Source: Hydrogenophaga sp.
Lineage (GTDB): Bacteria; Pseudomonadota; Gammaproteobacteria; Burkholderiales; Burkholderiaceae_C
DNA length: 64,000 nucleotides
Assembly: GCA_016741995.1 (NCBI GenBank)
Contig: JACVCO010000005.1
Coordinates: 62,001 to 126,000, forward strand
Direction: 5' to 3'
Shown in pieces: positions 50,992 to 62,095 of this stretch. The stretch's first letter is position 1; every line of letters begins with the position of its first letter. Under the pieces are notes generated by a model. The model ran no database searches and was not told the origin of the DNA. It was given only the letters and a program-made list of their open reading frames with translations. The position numbers and the translations under genes are program-made.

Positions 50992-51738
50992 ATGCCCACC
51001 CCTACCGCTCCGATGTTGCCGCATCACGTCGCGATCGTGATGGACGGCAACGGCCGCTGGGCGCAGAAGCGCTGGCTGCCGCGCGTGGCCGGTCACAAGC
51101 AGGGGGTGGATGCCCTGCGCGGCATCGTGCAGGCCAGTGTGGAGCGGGGCATTCGCGTGCTCACGGTGTTCGCGTTTTCGTCCGAGAACTGGAACCGCCC
51201 CGTTGAAGAAGTCTCCGGCCTGATGGATCTGCTCGCGCTGGCGTTGTCGCGCGAGGTGCCGCGGTTGTCCGAGAACGGTGTGCGCTTGCACTTCCCTGGC
51301 GATCGCTCGCGGCTGTCCGAGAAGCTGGTGCGCAGCCTGAGCGCGGCTGAGCAGGCCACCGCCGGGCACGATCGGCTGGTGCTCAATGTGTGCTTCAACT
51401 ACGGCGGTCGCTGGGATATCGCCGAGGCTGCCCGCCGCCTGGCCGAGCGCGGTGAAGCCATCACCGAGGAAAGCCTCACGGGTGCCATGGCGCTTGCGCA
51501 TGTGCCCGACCCGGATTTGTTGATCCGCACCGGCGGCGAACTGCGCATCAGCAACTTCCTGCTCTGGCAGGCGGCCTACACCGAACTGGTGTTCACCGAT
51601 TGCCTTTGGCCTGATTTCGACGCCGCCGAGCTCGACCGGGCGCTCGCGGAGTTTGCCCGCCGCGAACGCCGCTTCGGTCAGACCTCGGAGCAGCGTGCGC
51701 AGGCGCCTGCGCCGGATGCAGACACCCAACATGCTTAA
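50992..51738 (+). CDS. uppS: Undecaprenyl diphosphate synthase
   Basis: A 248-residue cis-prenyltransferase making the C55 carrier of cell-wall synthesis. HVAIVMDGNGRWAQKR carries the catalytic Asp, FAFSSENWNRP follows, and DLLIRTGGELRISNFLLWQAAYTEL is the C-terminal signature. A GTG at 50986 is a close alternative start. It overlaps cdsA by eight bases. Confidence 0.96.
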   Translation: MPTPTAPMLPHHVAIVMDGNGRWAQKRWLPRVAGHKQGVDALRGIVQASVERGIRVLTVFAFSSENWNRPVEEVSGLMDLLALALSREVPRLSENGVRLHFPGDRSRLSEKLVRSLSAAEQATAGHDRLVLNVCFNYGGRWDIAEAARRLAERGEAITEESLTGAMALAHVPDPDLLIRTGGELRISNFLLWQAAYTELVFTDCLWPDFDAAELDRALAEFARRERRFGQTSEQRAQAPAPDADTQHA

Positions 51739-52564
51739 GCAGCGGATCATCACCGCGGTGCTGCTGTTGGCGGTGTTCCTGCCCACCCTGCTGTACCCCT
51801 CGATCGAACCCTTCGCTGCATTCACGCTCGTGCTCATCGCCGCGGCGGGGTGGGAGTGGGCACGGTTGAACGGCTGCGGGCCCACCCGATCCGTCGCCGC
51901 CGGCCTGGCCTTGGCGGCCGGCCTGTTGTTGTTCTGGCTGGCAGGCGGTGTCGAGCGCGCCTGGCCTGCGTTGTGGCTGTTCGTCGGTGCGCTCTGGGCC
52001 GTGCTGGCCGTGGTGCTGCTGCGCCGCGGGCCTGAGGCTTTCGCGCGCTGGCCTCAGGCGTTGCGTCTGTGGCCCGGGTTGTTCCTCATCGCCTGTGCCT
52101 GGCTTGCGCTGGTGCAGGCGCGCTTGCTCGGACTCGAATTCCTCCTCTCGGTGTTGCTGCTGGTGTGGGCGGCCGATATCGCAGCGTACTTCGGTGGCAA
52201 ACGCTTCGGCCGGCGCAAGCTGGCGCCCACCGTGAGCCCGGGCAAGAGTTGGGAGGGCGTGGTCAGCGGCCTCGCGGGCGTACTCTTGCTGGCGTTGGTC
52301 TGGTTGTGGGTGGCGTCGCAAGGCTGGGGCTCGGTCCTCAACCTGTACACCTATCTCTGGAGCCTCGGGTTCTGGATCGCGTTGCCCGCCCTGGTTGGCT
52401 TGGTCGCCATGAGCGTTGTCGGCGACTTGATCGAATCCCTCGTCAAACGGGCGGCGGGGGTCAAGGATTCGAGTGCCTTGTTGCCCGGCCATGGCGGTGT
52501 GCTCGACCGGGTGGACGCGTTGTTGCCTGTGCTGCCTTTGGCGATGATGCTCGTGAGCCTTTGA
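51731..52564 (+). CDS. cdsA: Phosphatidate cytidylyltransferase
   Basis: A 277-residue inner-membrane enzyme making CDP-diacylglycerol. Several hydrophobic segments are present, and the signature near the C-terminus is [21 protein letters not shown] with the preceding [21 protein letters not shown]. It overlaps uppS at its start and dxr by one base at its end (TGATG). Confidence 0.95.
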   Translation: MLKQRIITAVLLLAVFLPTLLYPSIEPFAAFTLVLIAAAGWEWARLNGCGPTRSVAAGLALAAGLLLFWLAGGVERAWPALWLFVGALWAVLAVVLLRRGPEAFARWPQALRLWPGLFLIACAWLALVQARLLGLEFLLSVLLLVWAADIAAYFGGKRFGRRKLAPTVSPGKSWEGVVSGLAGVLLLALVWLWVASQGWGSVLNLYTYLWSLGFWIALPALVGLVAMSVVGDLIESLVKRAAGVKDSSALLPGHGGVLDRVDALLPVLPLAMMLVSL

Positions 52565-53757
52565 TGCCCCTGCCTGCCGCACCGCAATCCCTCACCATCC
52601 TTGGATCGACGGGTTCCATCGGGCAAAGCACGCTCGACGTGGTGGCGCGCCATCCGCAGCGTTACCGCGTGTTTGCGCTCACGGCCGCGCGCCAGGTCGA
52701 TGTGCTGTTCGAGCAATGCCAGCGCTTCGCACCCCGCTACGCCGTGATGACCGACCCAGCGAGCGCGGCCCGCTTGCGCGAGCGTCTGCGCTCGGCCGGT
52801 TTGGCGGTCAAGGTGCTCGAAGGTGCGGAAGCGCTGTGCGATGTGAGTGCCGCGCCCGAGGTCGACGCCGTGATGGCCGCCATCGTGGGGGCGGCTGGCC
52901 TGGCACCAAGCCTGGCGGCCGCTCGCGCCGGCAAGAAACTTCTGCTGGCCAACAAAGAGGCGCTTGTCGTGGGTGGCGATCTTTTCCTCGACGCCGTGCG
53001 CAGCGGTGGGGCCACCTTGCTGCCCATCGACAGCGAGCATTCGGCGGTGTTTCAGTCCTTGCCGGAAGACCCGGCCACCTGGTCGCGCCGTGTCGACAAG
53101 ATCGTGCTCACGGCATCGGGTGGGCCATTTCGCACGCGCGATCCGTCTTCGCTGATCGATGTCACACCCGAACAGGCCTGTGCGCACCCGAACTGGGTGA
53201 TGGGGCGCAAGATCTCTGTCGACTCGGCCACCATGATGAACAAGGCGCTCGAGGTCATCGAGGCCCGCTACCTGTTCGGCCTGGCTCCTGACCGGATCGA
53301 GGTGGTGATCCACCCGCAGAGCGTCATCCATTCCATGGTCCAGTACCGCGATGGGTCGGTGGTCGCGCAACTCGGCACGCCCGACATGCGTGGGCCCATT
53401 GCCTACGGCCTGGCCTGGCCCGAGCGCATCGAATCGGGAGCGCCGCCGCTGGATTTCCTCTCCCTCAAGTCGCTCACGTTTGAAGCCGCCGACGCGCGCC
53501 GCTTCCCCGGCTTGCCATTGGCGTGGGCGGCGCTCAACGGCCCCTCGGGCACCACCGCGGTGCTCAATGCTGCGAACGAGGAGGCCGTGGCGGCTTTTCT
53601 CGACAACGGCCTGCGCTTCGATCACATTCACGCGGTGAACGAGGAAACTTTGGCGGCCGTGCTGCCGTCCAAACCCCTCTCGTTGGGTGATCTGCTCGCC
53701 ATCGATGCCCAGGCAAGGGCGGTGGCTCGACAGCAGATCCAACGCCTGCGGACCTGA
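52564..53757 (+). CDS. dxr: 1-deoxy-D-xylulose 5-phosphate reductoisomerase
   Basis: A 397-residue NADPH enzyme of the MEP pathway. The NADPH motif is [15 protein letters not shown] (about 12-26); [23 protein letters not shown] and [19 protein letters not shown] hold metal and substrate residues. ispD and ispF of the same pathway are near 30 kb. Its ATG overlaps the cdsA stop. Confidence 0.97.
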   Translation: MPLPAAPQSLTILGSTGSIGQSTLDVVARHPQRYRVFALTAARQVDVLFEQCQRFAPRYAVMTDPASAARLRERLRSAGLAVKVLEGAEALCDVSAAPEVDAVMAAIVGAAGLAPSLAAARAGKKLLLANKEALVVGGDLFLDAVRSGGATLLPIDSEHSAVFQSLPEDPATWSRRVDKIVLTASGGPFRTRDPSSLIDVTPEQACAHPNWVMGRKISVDSATMMNKALEVIEARYLFGLAPDRIEVVIHPQSVIHSMVQYRDGSVVAQLGTPDMRGPIAYGLAWPERIESGAPPLDFLSLKSLTFEAADARRFPGLPLAWAALNGPSGTTAVLNAANEEAVAAFLDNGLRFDHIHAVNEETLAAVLPSKPLSLGDLLAIDAQARAVARQQIQRLRT

Positions 53758-53796
53758 ACATCCATCGGGTCGAGGCCTTTTCCGGACAGGCTGCGC

Positions 53797-55179
53797 ATGC
53801 TCACCGTCATCGCCTTCATCGTCGCGCTCGGGCTGCTCATCGCCATCCACGAATACGGGCATTACCGTGTCGCCGTGGCTTGCGGGGTGAAGGTGTTGCG
53901 CTTCTCCGTGGGCTTCGGTAAACCCATCCTGCGCTGGCAGCGTCCGGGCAGCCCGACCGAGTTCGTCGTAGGGGCGTTGCCGTTGGGGGGCTACGTGCGC
54001 ATGCTCGATGAGCGGGAGGCCCCCGTCGACCCGGCCGAGCGCCATCTGGCTTTCAACACGCAGCCCCTGCGCTCGCGTGCCGCCATCGTCGCGGCCGGCC
54101 CAGCCGCGAATCTGCTGCTGGCCGTGTTCATCTATGCCGCACTGAACTGGACAGGGATGGAGGAGCCGCAGCCGGTGCTGTCCACCCCTTTGGCAGGCTC
54201 GTTGGCCGAGCGTGCAGGGCTGCGCGCCGGCGATTGGGTGCTGCGCGCTGGCGAAACGGGCGATGAGCGTGCTGGCGATGATGGCGCCGCCGCCGTGGCG
54301 TCTTTCGATGACCTGCGCTGGCTGCTCACCCAGGCCGCCCTGGATGGCCGCGATCTTGTGCTCTGGGTGGCCAGCCGCCCGGAAGGCAACGGGCAGCCCC
54401 GGGTGCTGCCGCTGTCGTCGCTCGACGTGCGCGAGGCCGATGCCGAGTTGTTCCGCCGCATCGGCATCGTCGCGCCGTACACCGCGCCACGTGTGGGGCA
54501 GGTGCTTGATGGTGGGGCCGCCCAGGCGGCGGGGTTGCGAGAAGGTGACCTGGTGCGCCGCGTGGACGGCCGTGATGTGCTCGACGGACAGATGCTTCGC
54601 CAGCGCATCCGGGATGCGGTCGGCCCCGATGGCCGGGCGCTTGCCCAGCGCTGGGACATCGAGCGCGAGGGACGGGCGATGTCGCTGGCCGTGACCCCCA
54701 GGCCCGAGCAGCGCGACGGGCAATGGATTGCGCGGATCGAGGCCTACGTGGGGGATGTGCCGGCCATGACGACTGTGCGCCACGGGCCGGTGGAGGGTTT
54801 GTGGCGTGGCGTGGTCCGGACCTGGGAGGTGTCCTGGCTCACGCTCAAGATGATGGGGCGCATGCTGATCGGCGAAGCGTCGCTGAGCAATCTCAGCGGC
54901 CCGCTCACCATCGCCGACTACGCGGGCAAGTCGGCCAGCCTCGGTCTCACCTCTTACCTGCTGTTTCTCGCCCTTATCAGCGTAAGCCTGGGTGTGCTCA
55001 ACTTGCTCCCGCTGCCTGTCCTCGATGGGGGGCACCTGATGTATTATCTTTGGGAGGCACTCACCGGCCGCAGCGTGTCTGAGGTCTGGATGGAGCGCCT
55101 GCAGCGTGGTGGTGTCGTGGTGCTCATGGCGCTCATGTCCGTCGCCCTGTTCAACGATGTCGCCCGCCTCGCCGGCTGA
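53797..55179 (+). CDS. rseP: Site-2 protease RseP
   Basis: A 460-residue membrane zinc protease that cleaves anti-sigma factors such as RseA. The active site HEYGH is at 18-22, the second metal ligand is in LPLPVLDGGHL (near 410), and PDZ regions lie between (about 110-300, with GLRAGDWVLRAGE and GLREGDLVRRVDG). It sits between dxr and bamA, the usual place. Confidence 0.95.
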   Translation: MLTVIAFIVALGLLIAIHEYGHYRVAVACGVKVLRFSVGFGKPILRWQRPGSPTEFVVGALPLGGYVRMLDEREAPVDPAERHLAFNTQPLRSRAAIVAAGPAANLLLAVFIYAALNWTGMEEPQPVLSTPLAGSLAERAGLRAGDWVLRAGETGDERAGDDGAAAVASFDDLRWLLTQAALDGRDLVLWVASRPEGNGQPRVLPLSSLDVREADAELFRRIGIVAPYTAPRVGQVLDGGAAQAAGLREGDLVRRVDGRDVLDGQMLRQRIRDAVGPDGRALAQRWDIEREGRAMSLAVTPRPEQRDGQWIARIEAYVGDVPAMTTVRHGPVEGLWRGVVRTWEVSWLTLKMMGRMLIGEASLSNLSGPLTIADYAGKSASLGLTSYLLFLALISVSLGVLNLLPLPVLDGGHLMYYLWEALTGRSVSEVWMERLQRGGVVVLMALMSVALFNDVARLAG

Positions 55180-55192
55180 TCACTTCCTTCGC

Positions 55193-57511
55193 ATGAAATC
55201 ACAGAAACAAGGTCTTCGCGGCCTGGGTTTGTCTGCGCTCGCGATGGCCCTGCTGGCCGCCTTGCCGGCTTGGGCGGTCGATCCCTTCACGTTGCGCGAC
55301 ATTCGCGTCGAAGGGTTGCAGCGCGTCGAGCCCGGCACAGTGTTCGCGTCATTGCCGTTTCGCATCGGCGATCGCTACGACGACGACAAGGGCAGCAGCG
55401 CCATTCGTGCCCTGTTCGGTCTCGGCCTGTTCAGCGATGTGCGACTGCAGATCAACGGCGACGTGCTCGTCGTCATCGTTGAAGAGCGGCCCAATGTGGC
55501 TGGCGTGAGCTTCTCTGGCATCAAGGAATTCAGCGATGAGCTGCTGCGCAACGCGCTGCGCGACATCGGCTTGACCGAGGGGCGTCCGTTCGACAAGGCA
55601 TTGGCCGATCGCGCCGAACAGGAACTCAAACGGCAGTACATCAACCGCAGCTACTACGCCGCCGAGGTGGTGACCACCGTCACGCCGAGCGAGCGCAACC
55701 GCGTCAATCTGAATTTCAGTGTCACCGAAGGCGAGATCGCCAAGATCACCGAGATCCGGATCGTCGGCAATCAGGCTTTCTCCGAATCGACGCTGCGTGG
55801 CCTGTTCGATCTGGACACAGGCAACTGGCTGAGCTGGTACACCAAGAGTGACCGCTATTCCCGCGCCAAGCTCAACGCCGACATCGAAACCCTGCGCTCC
55901 TACTACCTCACGCGCGGCTTCATCGATTTCCGCATCGATTCGACCCAGGTGGCGATCTCGCCCGACAAGCAGAGCATGTCCGTGACCATCAACGTCACCG
56001 AAGGCGACCGCTATGTCGTTTCCTCGGTGGCGTTGCAAGGCGACTACCTGGGCCGTGAAGACGAGTTCAAGACGCTGGTCACGCTCAAACCCGGTGAGGC
56101 CTACAACGTCGAGGACGTCAACAACACCGTCAAGGCCTTTACCGAATACTTCGGCGCCTTCGGCTATGCCTTTGCCCAGGTCGAGGCTTCCCCCAACATC
56201 GACCGAAACACCAAGCGCGTGGCGTTCACCTTGCGCGCCGCGCCTCAGCGCCGTGTGTATGTCCGCCGCATCAGCGTCGAAGGCAACAACCGCACGCGCG
56301 ATGAAGTCATTCGCCGTGAGTTTCGTCAGTTCGAATCGGCGTGGTACGACAGCGACCGCATTCGCCTCTCGCGCGATCGCGTTGATCGTCTCGGTTTCTT
56401 CACCGAGGTCAATCTGCAGACCGAGGCCGTACCGGGCTCCCCCGACCAGGTCGATCTGGTCGTCACCGTGACCGAAAAGCCCACGGGCAACCTCACCCTG
56501 GGTGCTGGGTATTCGCAGGCCGAGAAGCTGTCGATCGTTGCCGGCATTCGCCAGGAGAACGTGTTCGGCTCGGGCAATTACCTCGGCGTGGACATCAACA
56601 CGAGCCGATTCAACCGGCAACTGGTGCTGAGCACCACCGACCCATACTTCACACCGGATGGTGTGTCGCGCAGCTTTGACGGTTACTACCGCACCACGCG
56701 ACCCTACGAGAACCAGGAAGGCGACTACCGCTTGGTCACCAAGGGCACGAGCGTGCGCTTCGGCGTGCCCTTCACCGAGCTGGACACGGTGTTCTTCGGC
56801 GTGGGCGTGGAGCAGACCACGATCGAACCCGGCGCCAACCTGCCGCAGGCCTACGTTGACTATGCGAGCGCGTTCGGCGACACCAGCAACACGCTGCCCT
56901 TCACCCTGGGCTGGACGCGTGACAGCCGGGACAGCGCACTCGTGCCCACGCGCGGTCGACTGATGCGGGTCAATGGCGAGCTGAGCCTCGCGGGTGACGC
57001 GCGTTACGCCAAGACCAACCTGCAGTTCCAGCAGTACCTGCCGCTCACGCACCAGTACACCCTGGCGTTCAACGCCGAGCTGGGCTATGGCAAGGGCTTG
57101 AACGGCCGGCCGTATCCGGTGTTCAAGAACTTCTTTGGCGGCGGCTTGGGTTCGGTGCGTGGCTTCGAGAGCGGTACGCTCGGCCCCACCTCGCCGGTGA
57201 ACAACTCGACGAACAACGCCGTGATCAACATCGGGGGCAACCGGTCGGTGGCCCTCAACACCGAATTCATCACCCCGTTCCCCGGTGCGGGCAACGACCG
57301 CTCCCTGCGCCTGTTCGGCTTTCTCGACGTGGGCAACATCTACGGTGAGCACGAGAGTCTTACCTTTTCCAACATGCGGGCATCGGTGGGCATCGGCGTA
57401 AGCTGGATCTCGCCCATCGGCCCCCTGCGCATCGCCTTCGCGAATCCCATCCGCGAATTCCCCGGCGATAGAATCCAGAAATTCCAGTTTCAGATCGGAA
57501 CCTCCTTTTGA
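55193..57511 (+). CDS. bamA: Outer membrane protein assembly factor BamA
   Basis: A 772-residue Omp85 protein, the core of the BAM complex. A signal peptide ends near PAWAVDPF. Five POTRA domains cover about 25-430, followed by the 16-strand barrel with the VRGFESGTLGPTS loop motif. The final residue is Phe (QIGTSF), the usual outer-membrane beta-signal. The stop overlaps the skp start by one base. Confidence 0.97.
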   Translation: MKSQKQGLRGLGLSALAMALLAALPAWAVDPFTLRDIRVEGLQRVEPGTVFASLPFRIGDRYDDDKGSSAIRALFGLGLFSDVRLQINGDVLVVIVEERPNVAGVSFSGIKEFSDELLRNALRDIGLTEGRPFDKALADRAEQELKRQYINRSYYAAEVVTTVTPSERNRVNLNFSVTEGEIAKITEIRIVGNQAFSESTLRGLFDLDTGNWLSWYTKSDRYSRAKLNADIETLRSYYLTRGFIDFRIDSTQVAISPDKQSMSVTINVTEGDRYVVSSVALQGDYLGREDEFKTLVTLKPGEAYNVEDVNNTVKAFTEYFGAFGYAFAQVEASPNIDRNTKRVAFTLRAAPQRRVYVRRISVEGNNRTRDEVIRREFRQFESAWYDSDRIRLSRDRVDRLGFFTEVNLQTEAVPGSPDQVDLVVTVTEKPTGNLTLGAGYSQAEKLSIVAGIRQENVFGSGNYLGVDINTSRFNRQLVLSTTDPYFTPDGVSRSFDGYYRTTRPYENQEGDYRLVTKGTSVRFGVPFTELDTVFFGVGVEQTTIEPGANLPQAYVDYASAFGDTSNTLPFTLGWTRDSRDSALVPTRGRLMRVNGELSLAGDARYAKTNLQFQQYLPLTHQYTLAFNAELGYGKGLNGRPYPVFKNFFGGGLGSVRGFESGTLGPTSPVNNSTNNAVINIGGNRSVALNTEFITPFPGAGNDRSLRLFGFLDVGNIYGEHESLTFSNMRASVGIGVSWISPIGPLRIAFANPIREFPGDRIQKFQFQIGTSF

Positions 57512-58029
57512 TGAAGCCTTCGTTCCCCCTGTTCGGTCGCCGCATCGCCGTTGCGGCGGCCCTGGCGCTCGCCATGGTGGGTGCCATCGCCCAGGACACC
57601 AAGATCGGCGCCGTCAACGTCGAGCGCATCCTGCGCGACTCGAACACCGCCAAGGCGGTGTCTTCCAAGCTCGAACAGGATTTTTCCAAGCGCGAGCGCG
57701 ATCTGCGGTCATCGGCCGACCAACTGCGTCAAGCGCTTGAGCGCTTCGAGCGCGAAGGCCCGACGCTGCCGGAGAGCCAGCGCACCACGCGCCAACGCCA
57801 ACTCGTCGAGCAAGAGCGCGACCTGCAACGCCGGCAACGCGATTTCCAGGAAGAGCTCAACCTGCGTCGCAACGAAGCCCTGCAGCAGGTGGTCGAGAAG
57901 CTCAACCGTGTGATCCGCACGATCGCTGAGGCCGAGAAATTCGACTTGATCGTGCAAGAGGCCTACTACGTCAGCCCGCGAGTGGACATCACCGAGCGTG
58001 TGATGAGCCAGCTCGACAGCACCAAATAA
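57511..58029 (+). CDS. skp: Periplasmic chaperone Skp (OmpH)
   Basis: A 172-residue chaperone for unfolded outer-membrane proteins. The signal peptide is hydrophobic around [15 protein letters not shown]. The mature part has the [19 protein letters not shown] strand-helix start and long coiled-coil tentacles rich in Arg, Gln and Glu. The ATG is preferred over TTG three bases upstream. It is coupled to bamA. Confidence 0.92.
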   Translation: MKPSFPLFGRRIAVAAALALAMVGAIAQDTKIGAVNVERILRDSNTAKAVSSKLEQDFSKRERDLRSSADQLRQALERFEREGPTLPESQRTTRQRQLVEQERDLQRRQRDFQEELNLRRNEALQQVVEKLNRVIRTIAEAEKFDLIVQEAYYVSPRVDITERVMSQLDSTK

Positions 58030-58037
58030 GGCGTGGC

Positions 58038-59096
58038 GTGGCCGCACCGCTGGGCGCCATCGTCGAGGCCCTCGGCGGCCAACTGGTCGGTGCGCCGGCC
58101 CTCTTGATCGAGCGTCCCGCTCCCTTGGCCACCGCCGGGGCGCGGGATATCGCTTTCGTGGCCCAGGCGCGCTACGCGGCCCAAATCGCCAGCACACAGG
58201 CCGGTGCGCTCATTGTGCCCGCGGCCTTGCAGGCCCAGGCCCAGGGCCGCGGCGCCTGCATCGTCACCGACGACCCGTATCTCTACTTCGCGCGCCTCAC
58301 GCAGTGGTGGCATGCCCGGCACGATCCGCCGCCGCCGCCACGCGTGCACGCGTCTGCTTTTGTCGACCCCGCTGCCGAGCTCGGTGCGGAGGTGGATGTG
58401 GGGCCGTTCGCCGTGATCGAGGCCGGTGCGCGCATCGGCTCAGGCGCGCGCATCGGCGCGCACAGCGTGGTGGGGCGGGGTGCCGAGGTCGGGGCGGGAA
58501 CGCGGCTGCAGCCGCGTGTGACATTGGGCGAGCGCTGCCGTGTGGGTGAGCGCTGCATCCTGCACAGTGGCGTGGTGATCGGCGCCGACGGCTTCGGCTT
58601 TGCACCGCACCAGGGGCAGTGGATCAAGATCGAACAGCTGGGCGCGGTGCGCATCGGCAACGATGTGGAAATCGGCGCCAACACCTGCATCGACCGCGGC
58701 GCGCTCGACGACACCGTGATCGAGGATGGGGTGAAGCTCGACAACCTGATCCAGATTGGCCACAACGTGCGCGTGGGGGCGCACACCGCCATGGCCGGTT
58801 GTGTGGGGGTGGCGGGCAGTGCCGATATCGGCGCCCGCTGCACCATCGGTGGCGGCGCGGTGGTGCTGGGTCACCTGAAGCTGGCCGACGGTGTGCACAT
58901 CTCGGCGGCGTCGGTGGTCACGCGTTCCATCCTGCAGCCCGGGCACTACACCGGCATGTTCCCCATCGACGACAATGCCGCCTGGGAAAAGAACGCTGCC
59001 TCTCTCAAGCAGCTCAACCGCCTGCGCGAGCGGCTCAAGGCCGCGGAACAAGCCATCGCGCAAGCCCTGCCGAACAAGAAAACGGACGACGCCTGA
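58038..59096 (+). CDS. lpxD: UDP-3-O-acylglucosamine N-acyltransferase
   Basis: A 352-residue lipid A enzyme that adds the N-linked acyl chain. Left-handed beta-helix hexapeptide repeats ([16 protein letters not shown] and many more) span about 110-300, with [21 protein letters not shown] containing the catalytic His. The start is GTG, eight bases after skp; no upstream ATG fits. Its stop overlaps the fabZ start by one base. Confidence 0.95.
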   Translation: MAAPLGAIVEALGGQLVGAPALLIERPAPLATAGARDIAFVAQARYAAQIASTQAGALIVPAALQAQAQGRGACIVTDDPYLYFARLTQWWHARHDPPPPPRVHASAFVDPAAELGAEVDVGPFAVIEAGARIGSGARIGAHSVVGRGAEVGAGTRLQPRVTLGERCRVGERCILHSGVVIGADGFGFAPHQGQWIKIEQLGAVRIGNDVEIGANTCIDRGALDDTVIEDGVKLDNLIQIGHNVRVGAHTAMAGCVGVAGSADIGARCTIGGGAVVLGHLKLADGVHISAASVVTRSILQPGHYTGMFPIDDNAAWEKNAASLKQLNRLRERLKAAEQAIAQALPNKKTDDA

Positions 59097-59533
59097 TGGA
59101 CATCCACCAGATCCTCAAACTGCTGCCCCACCGCTACCCCATCCTGCTGGTCGACCGCGTGCTGTCGATCGAGAAGGGGCAGCGCATCCAGGCGCTCAAG
59201 AACGTCACCATCAACGAGCCGTTCTTCACGGGGCACTTCCCGCACCGGCCCGTGATGCCGGGTGTGTTGATGCTCGAGGCCATGGCCCAGGCCGCGGCGC
59301 TGCTGACCTTTCACACGCTGGGCGTGGCGCCCGACGACAAGACGGTCTATTACTTCGCCGGCATCGATGGCGCGCGCTTCAAGCGTCCGGTGGAGCCGGG
59401 CGATCAGCTCGTGATGGACGTGACGCTGGAGCGGGCGAAGGCCAGCATCTACAAGTTCAAAGGCGTCACGCGCGTGGGTGATGAGGTGGCCTGCGAGGCC
59501 GAGCTCATGTGCACCATGCGCACCATCGCGTGA
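59096..59533 (+). CDS. fabZ: 3-hydroxyacyl-ACP dehydratase FabZ
   Basis: A 145-residue hot-dog-fold dehydratase of fatty acid synthesis. The catalytic His is in [14 protein letters not shown], and the Glu is in [12 protein letters not shown]. It is coupled to lpxD (TGATG) and followed by lpxA after 16 bases, balancing membrane and lipid A precursor supply. Confidence 0.97.
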   Translation: MDIHQILKLLPHRYPILLVDRVLSIEKGQRIQALKNVTINEPFFTGHFPHRPVMPGVLMLEAMAQAAALLTFHTLGVAPDDKTVYYFAGIDGARFKRPVEPGDQLVMDVTLERAKASIYKFKGVTRVGDEVACEAELMCTMRTIA

Positions 59534-59549
59534 CGCCCGGGGCGCTCGC

Positions 59550-60344
59550 ATGACGCGTATCCACTCCACCGCGATCATCGATCCCGCGGCCGACCTCGAC
59601 AACTCCGTCGAGGTCGGCCCTTACACGGTGATCGGTCCGCACGTGAAGATTGCCGCCGGGACAACGGTCGGTGCGCACTGTGTGATCGAAGGCCATACCA
59701 CCATCGGTCGCGACAACCGCATCTTCCAGTTCAACTCGCTCGGCGCGATTCCGCAGGACAAGAAGTACGCGGGCGAACCTTGCGAACTGGTGATCGGCGA
59801 TCGCAACACCATTCGCGAGTTCTGTACCTTCAACATCGGCTCACCCGGCGACAGGGGGGTCACGAAGGTGGGCGATGACAACTGGATCATGGCCTACGTG
59901 CACCTCGCGCACGACGTGGTGGTGGGCAACAAGACGATCTTCGCCAACAACTCGCAGCTTGCCGGCCACGTGGAGGTGGGCGACTGGGTCATCCTCGGCG
60001 GCTTCACCGTGGTGCACCAGTTCGTGCGCATCGGCCCGCATGCCATGACGGCGATGTGTTCGCTGCTGTTTGCCGACGTACCGCCGTTCGTGATGACCCA
60101 GGGCCAACCGGCGGCCGCGCGCTCGATGAACTTCGAAGGCCTGCGCCGCCGGGGTTTCTCGGCCGAGCGCATCTCGGCTGTCAAGGCGATGCACAAGGCG
60201 CTCTACCGCGACGACCTCACGCTCGATCAGGCCATGGGGCGCATCGACGCCCTGCGGCAGGACAAGCCCGAAGCGGCGGAGGACGTGGACATGATGCTCG
60301 GCTTCCTGCGGGGCGCGTCGGCGCAGCGCGGCATCGTTCGCTGA
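59550..60344 (+). CDS. lpxA: UDP-N-acetylglucosamine acyltransferase
   Basis: A 264-residue beta-helix enzyme catalysing the first step of lipid A synthesis. Hexapeptide repeats run from the N-terminus ([20 protein letters not shown]). The catalytic histidine is in [14 protein letters not shown] (near 125), and the C-terminal helical domain ends the protein. It is in standard lpxD-fabZ-lpxA-lpxB order. Confidence 0.97.
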   Translation: MTRIHSTAIIDPAADLDNSVEVGPYTVIGPHVKIAAGTTVGAHCVIEGHTTIGRDNRIFQFNSLGAIPQDKKYAGEPCELVIGDRNTIREFCTFNIGSPGDRGVTKVGDDNWIMAYVHLAHDVVVGNKTIFANNSQLAGHVEVGDWVILGGFTVVHQFVRIGPHAMTAMCSLLFADVPPFVMTQGQPAAARSMNFEGLRRRGFSAERISAVKAMHKALYRDDLTLDQAMGRIDALRQDKPEAAEDVDMMLGFLRGASAQRGIVR

Positions 60345-60351
60345 GCCCGCC

Positions 60352-61497
60352 ATGACGCAGCCACTGCGCTTGGCCATGGTGGCGGGCGAGGCCTCGGGCG
60401 ATCTGCTCGCAGGCCTGTTGCTGGGTGGTTTGCGCCAGCGCTGGCCTGGCCTGCAATCGGTGGGCATTGGCGGTGCGAACATGGCCGCCCAAGGCTTCGA
60501 GGCCTGGTGGCCGAGCGACAAGCTGGCCGTGCGCGGCTACATCGAGGTGCTGCGGCACTACCGGGAAATCGTGGGTATCCGCACGCAATTGCAGCAGCGC
60601 TTGCTGCGTGGCGAACGGCCCGCGGCGTTCATCGGTGTGGATGCGCCCGATTTCAATCTCGATCTCGAGGCGGGTCTCAAAGTGGCTGGGGTGCGCACCG
60701 CGCATTTCGTGTGTCCGTCGATCTGGGCCTGGCGGCCCGAGCGCATCCACAAGATCCGCGCCAGCGCCGATCACGTGCTGTGCATCTTTCCGTTCGAGCC
60801 CGATCTGCTGGCCGAGCACGGCATTGCCGCCACCTATGTGGGACATCCACTGGCCAACGTGATCCCGCTCGAACCCGACCGCGCGGCGGCGCGGCGGGCG
60901 TTGGGCCTGAGCGAAGGCGATGCCGTGGTGGCCGTGCTGCCCGGCAGCCGCGCCTCCGAGGTGCAATACCTCGCGCGCCGCTTCTTCGACACCGTGGCAG
61001 CGCTGCGCCGCGAGCGCCCCGGGCTGAAGTTCGTGCTGCCCGCGGTGCCCGCGCTGCGCGAACGTATCGAGGCCGGTGCGCGCGAGGCGGGCGTTGCCGA
61101 CGCCTTGCAGATCGTGCCCGGGCAGTCGCACACCGTGCTTGCCGCGTGCGACGTGACGCTGATCGCCAGTGGAACCGCCACGCTGGAGGCCGCGCTGTTC
61201 AAGCGGCCTATGGTGATCGCCTACAACATGAACTGGATCTCGTGGCGGATCATGCAGCGCAAGCGCCTGCAGCCCTGGGTGGGCCTGCCCAACATCCTGT
61301 GCGGTGATTTCGTGGTGCCCGAGTTGTTGCAGGACGAAGCCAGTGCGCCCGCGTTGGCGCGCGCCGTGCTTGATTGGCTGGACGCGCCGCAGCGCGTGCA
61401 GGCGCTGCAGACGCGCTTCACCGAGCTGCACCACACCTTGCGGCGTGACACCGCGCGCCTGGCCACCGATGCGATCGAAACGCTTCTTGCGCGCTGA
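60352..61497 (+). CDS. lpxB: Lipid-A-disaccharide synthase
   Basis: A 381-residue GT19 glycosyltransferase. [16 protein letters not shown] begins the fold. [27 protein letters not shown] and [16 protein letters not shown] are conserved, and [19 protein letters not shown] completes the UDP-sugar site. The last 29 bases overlap the rnhB frame. Confidence 0.96.
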   Translation: MTQPLRLAMVAGEASGDLLAGLLLGGLRQRWPGLQSVGIGGANMAAQGFEAWWPSDKLAVRGYIEVLRHYREIVGIRTQLQQRLLRGERPAAFIGVDAPDFNLDLEAGLKVAGVRTAHFVCPSIWAWRPERIHKIRASADHVLCIFPFEPDLLAEHGIAATYVGHPLANVIPLEPDRAAARRALGLSEGDAVVAVLPGSRASEVQYLARRFFDTVAALRRERPGLKFVLPAVPALRERIEAGAREAGVADALQIVPGQSHTVLAACDVTLIASGTATLEAALFKRPMVIAYNMNWISWRIMQRKRLQPWVGLPNILCGDFVVPELLQDEASAPALARAVLDWLDAPQRVQALQTRFTELHHTLRRDTARLATDAIETLLAR

Positions 61498-62095
61498 GCA
61501 GGTTCCGCTGGTGTGGGACGCGCCCGGCCTGGTGGCCGGCGTGGACGAAGCCGGCCGCGGCCCGCTGGCCGGGCCGGTGGTGGCCGCAGCGGTCATCCTC
61601 GACGAACTCCACCCCATCAAGGGCCTGGCCGATTCCAAGCAACTCAGCCCCGCCCGCCGTGCCGCGTTGTACGACGAAATCCGCGCCAAGGCGCTGTGCT
61701 GCTGCGTGGCCGAGGCCAGCGTCGAAGAGATCGACACCCTCAACATCCTTCAGGCCACCATGCTCGCGATGCGCCGCGCTGTGCAGGGCCTGCGGCTCAA
61801 ACCCGTGAAGGTGCTGGTGGATGGCAACCGGCTGCCGCCGCTGGACGTGCTGGCCGAAGCCATCGTGCAGGGCGACGCCAAGGTGCAGGCCATCTCGGCC
61901 GCATCCATCCTGGCCAAGGTCACGCGCGACCGCTTGCTCGACGAACTGCACACACAACACCCGCTGTACGGTTTCGATCGCCACAAGGGCTATGGCACGG
62001 CACAGCACCTGGCCGCGTTGCGCGAGCACGGGCCGCTACCGGTGCATCGGCGCTCCTTCGCCCCGGTGGCACAGGCCTGGGGAGGGCGCGAATGA
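61469..62095 (+). CDS. rnhB: Ribonuclease HII
   Basis: A 208-residue enzyme removing ribonucleotides from [24 protein letters not shown] near 20 carries the Asp-Glu metal pair, [10 protein letters not shown] follows, and LVDGNRLP and [14 protein letters not shown] hold further residues. The ATG at 61469 gives an N-terminus inside lpxB; TTG at 61487 or GTG at about 61511 are alternatives. It ends overlapping the next gene by ATGA. Confidence 0.93.
   Translation: MRSKRFLRAEQVPLVWDAPGLVAGVDEAGRGPLAGPVVAAAVILDELHPIKGLADSKQLSPARRAALYDEIRAKALCCCVAEASVEEIDTLNILQATMLAMRRAVQGLRLKPVKVLVDGNRLPPLDVLAEAIVQGDAKVQAISAASILAKVTRDRLLDELHTQHPLYGFDRHKGYGTAQHLAALREHGPLPVHRRSFAPVAQAWGGRE

Noticed and set aside
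52351-55035. 894-codon minus-strand frame over cdsA-dxr-rseP
   Set aside because: Antisense to three conserved genes, without any domain.
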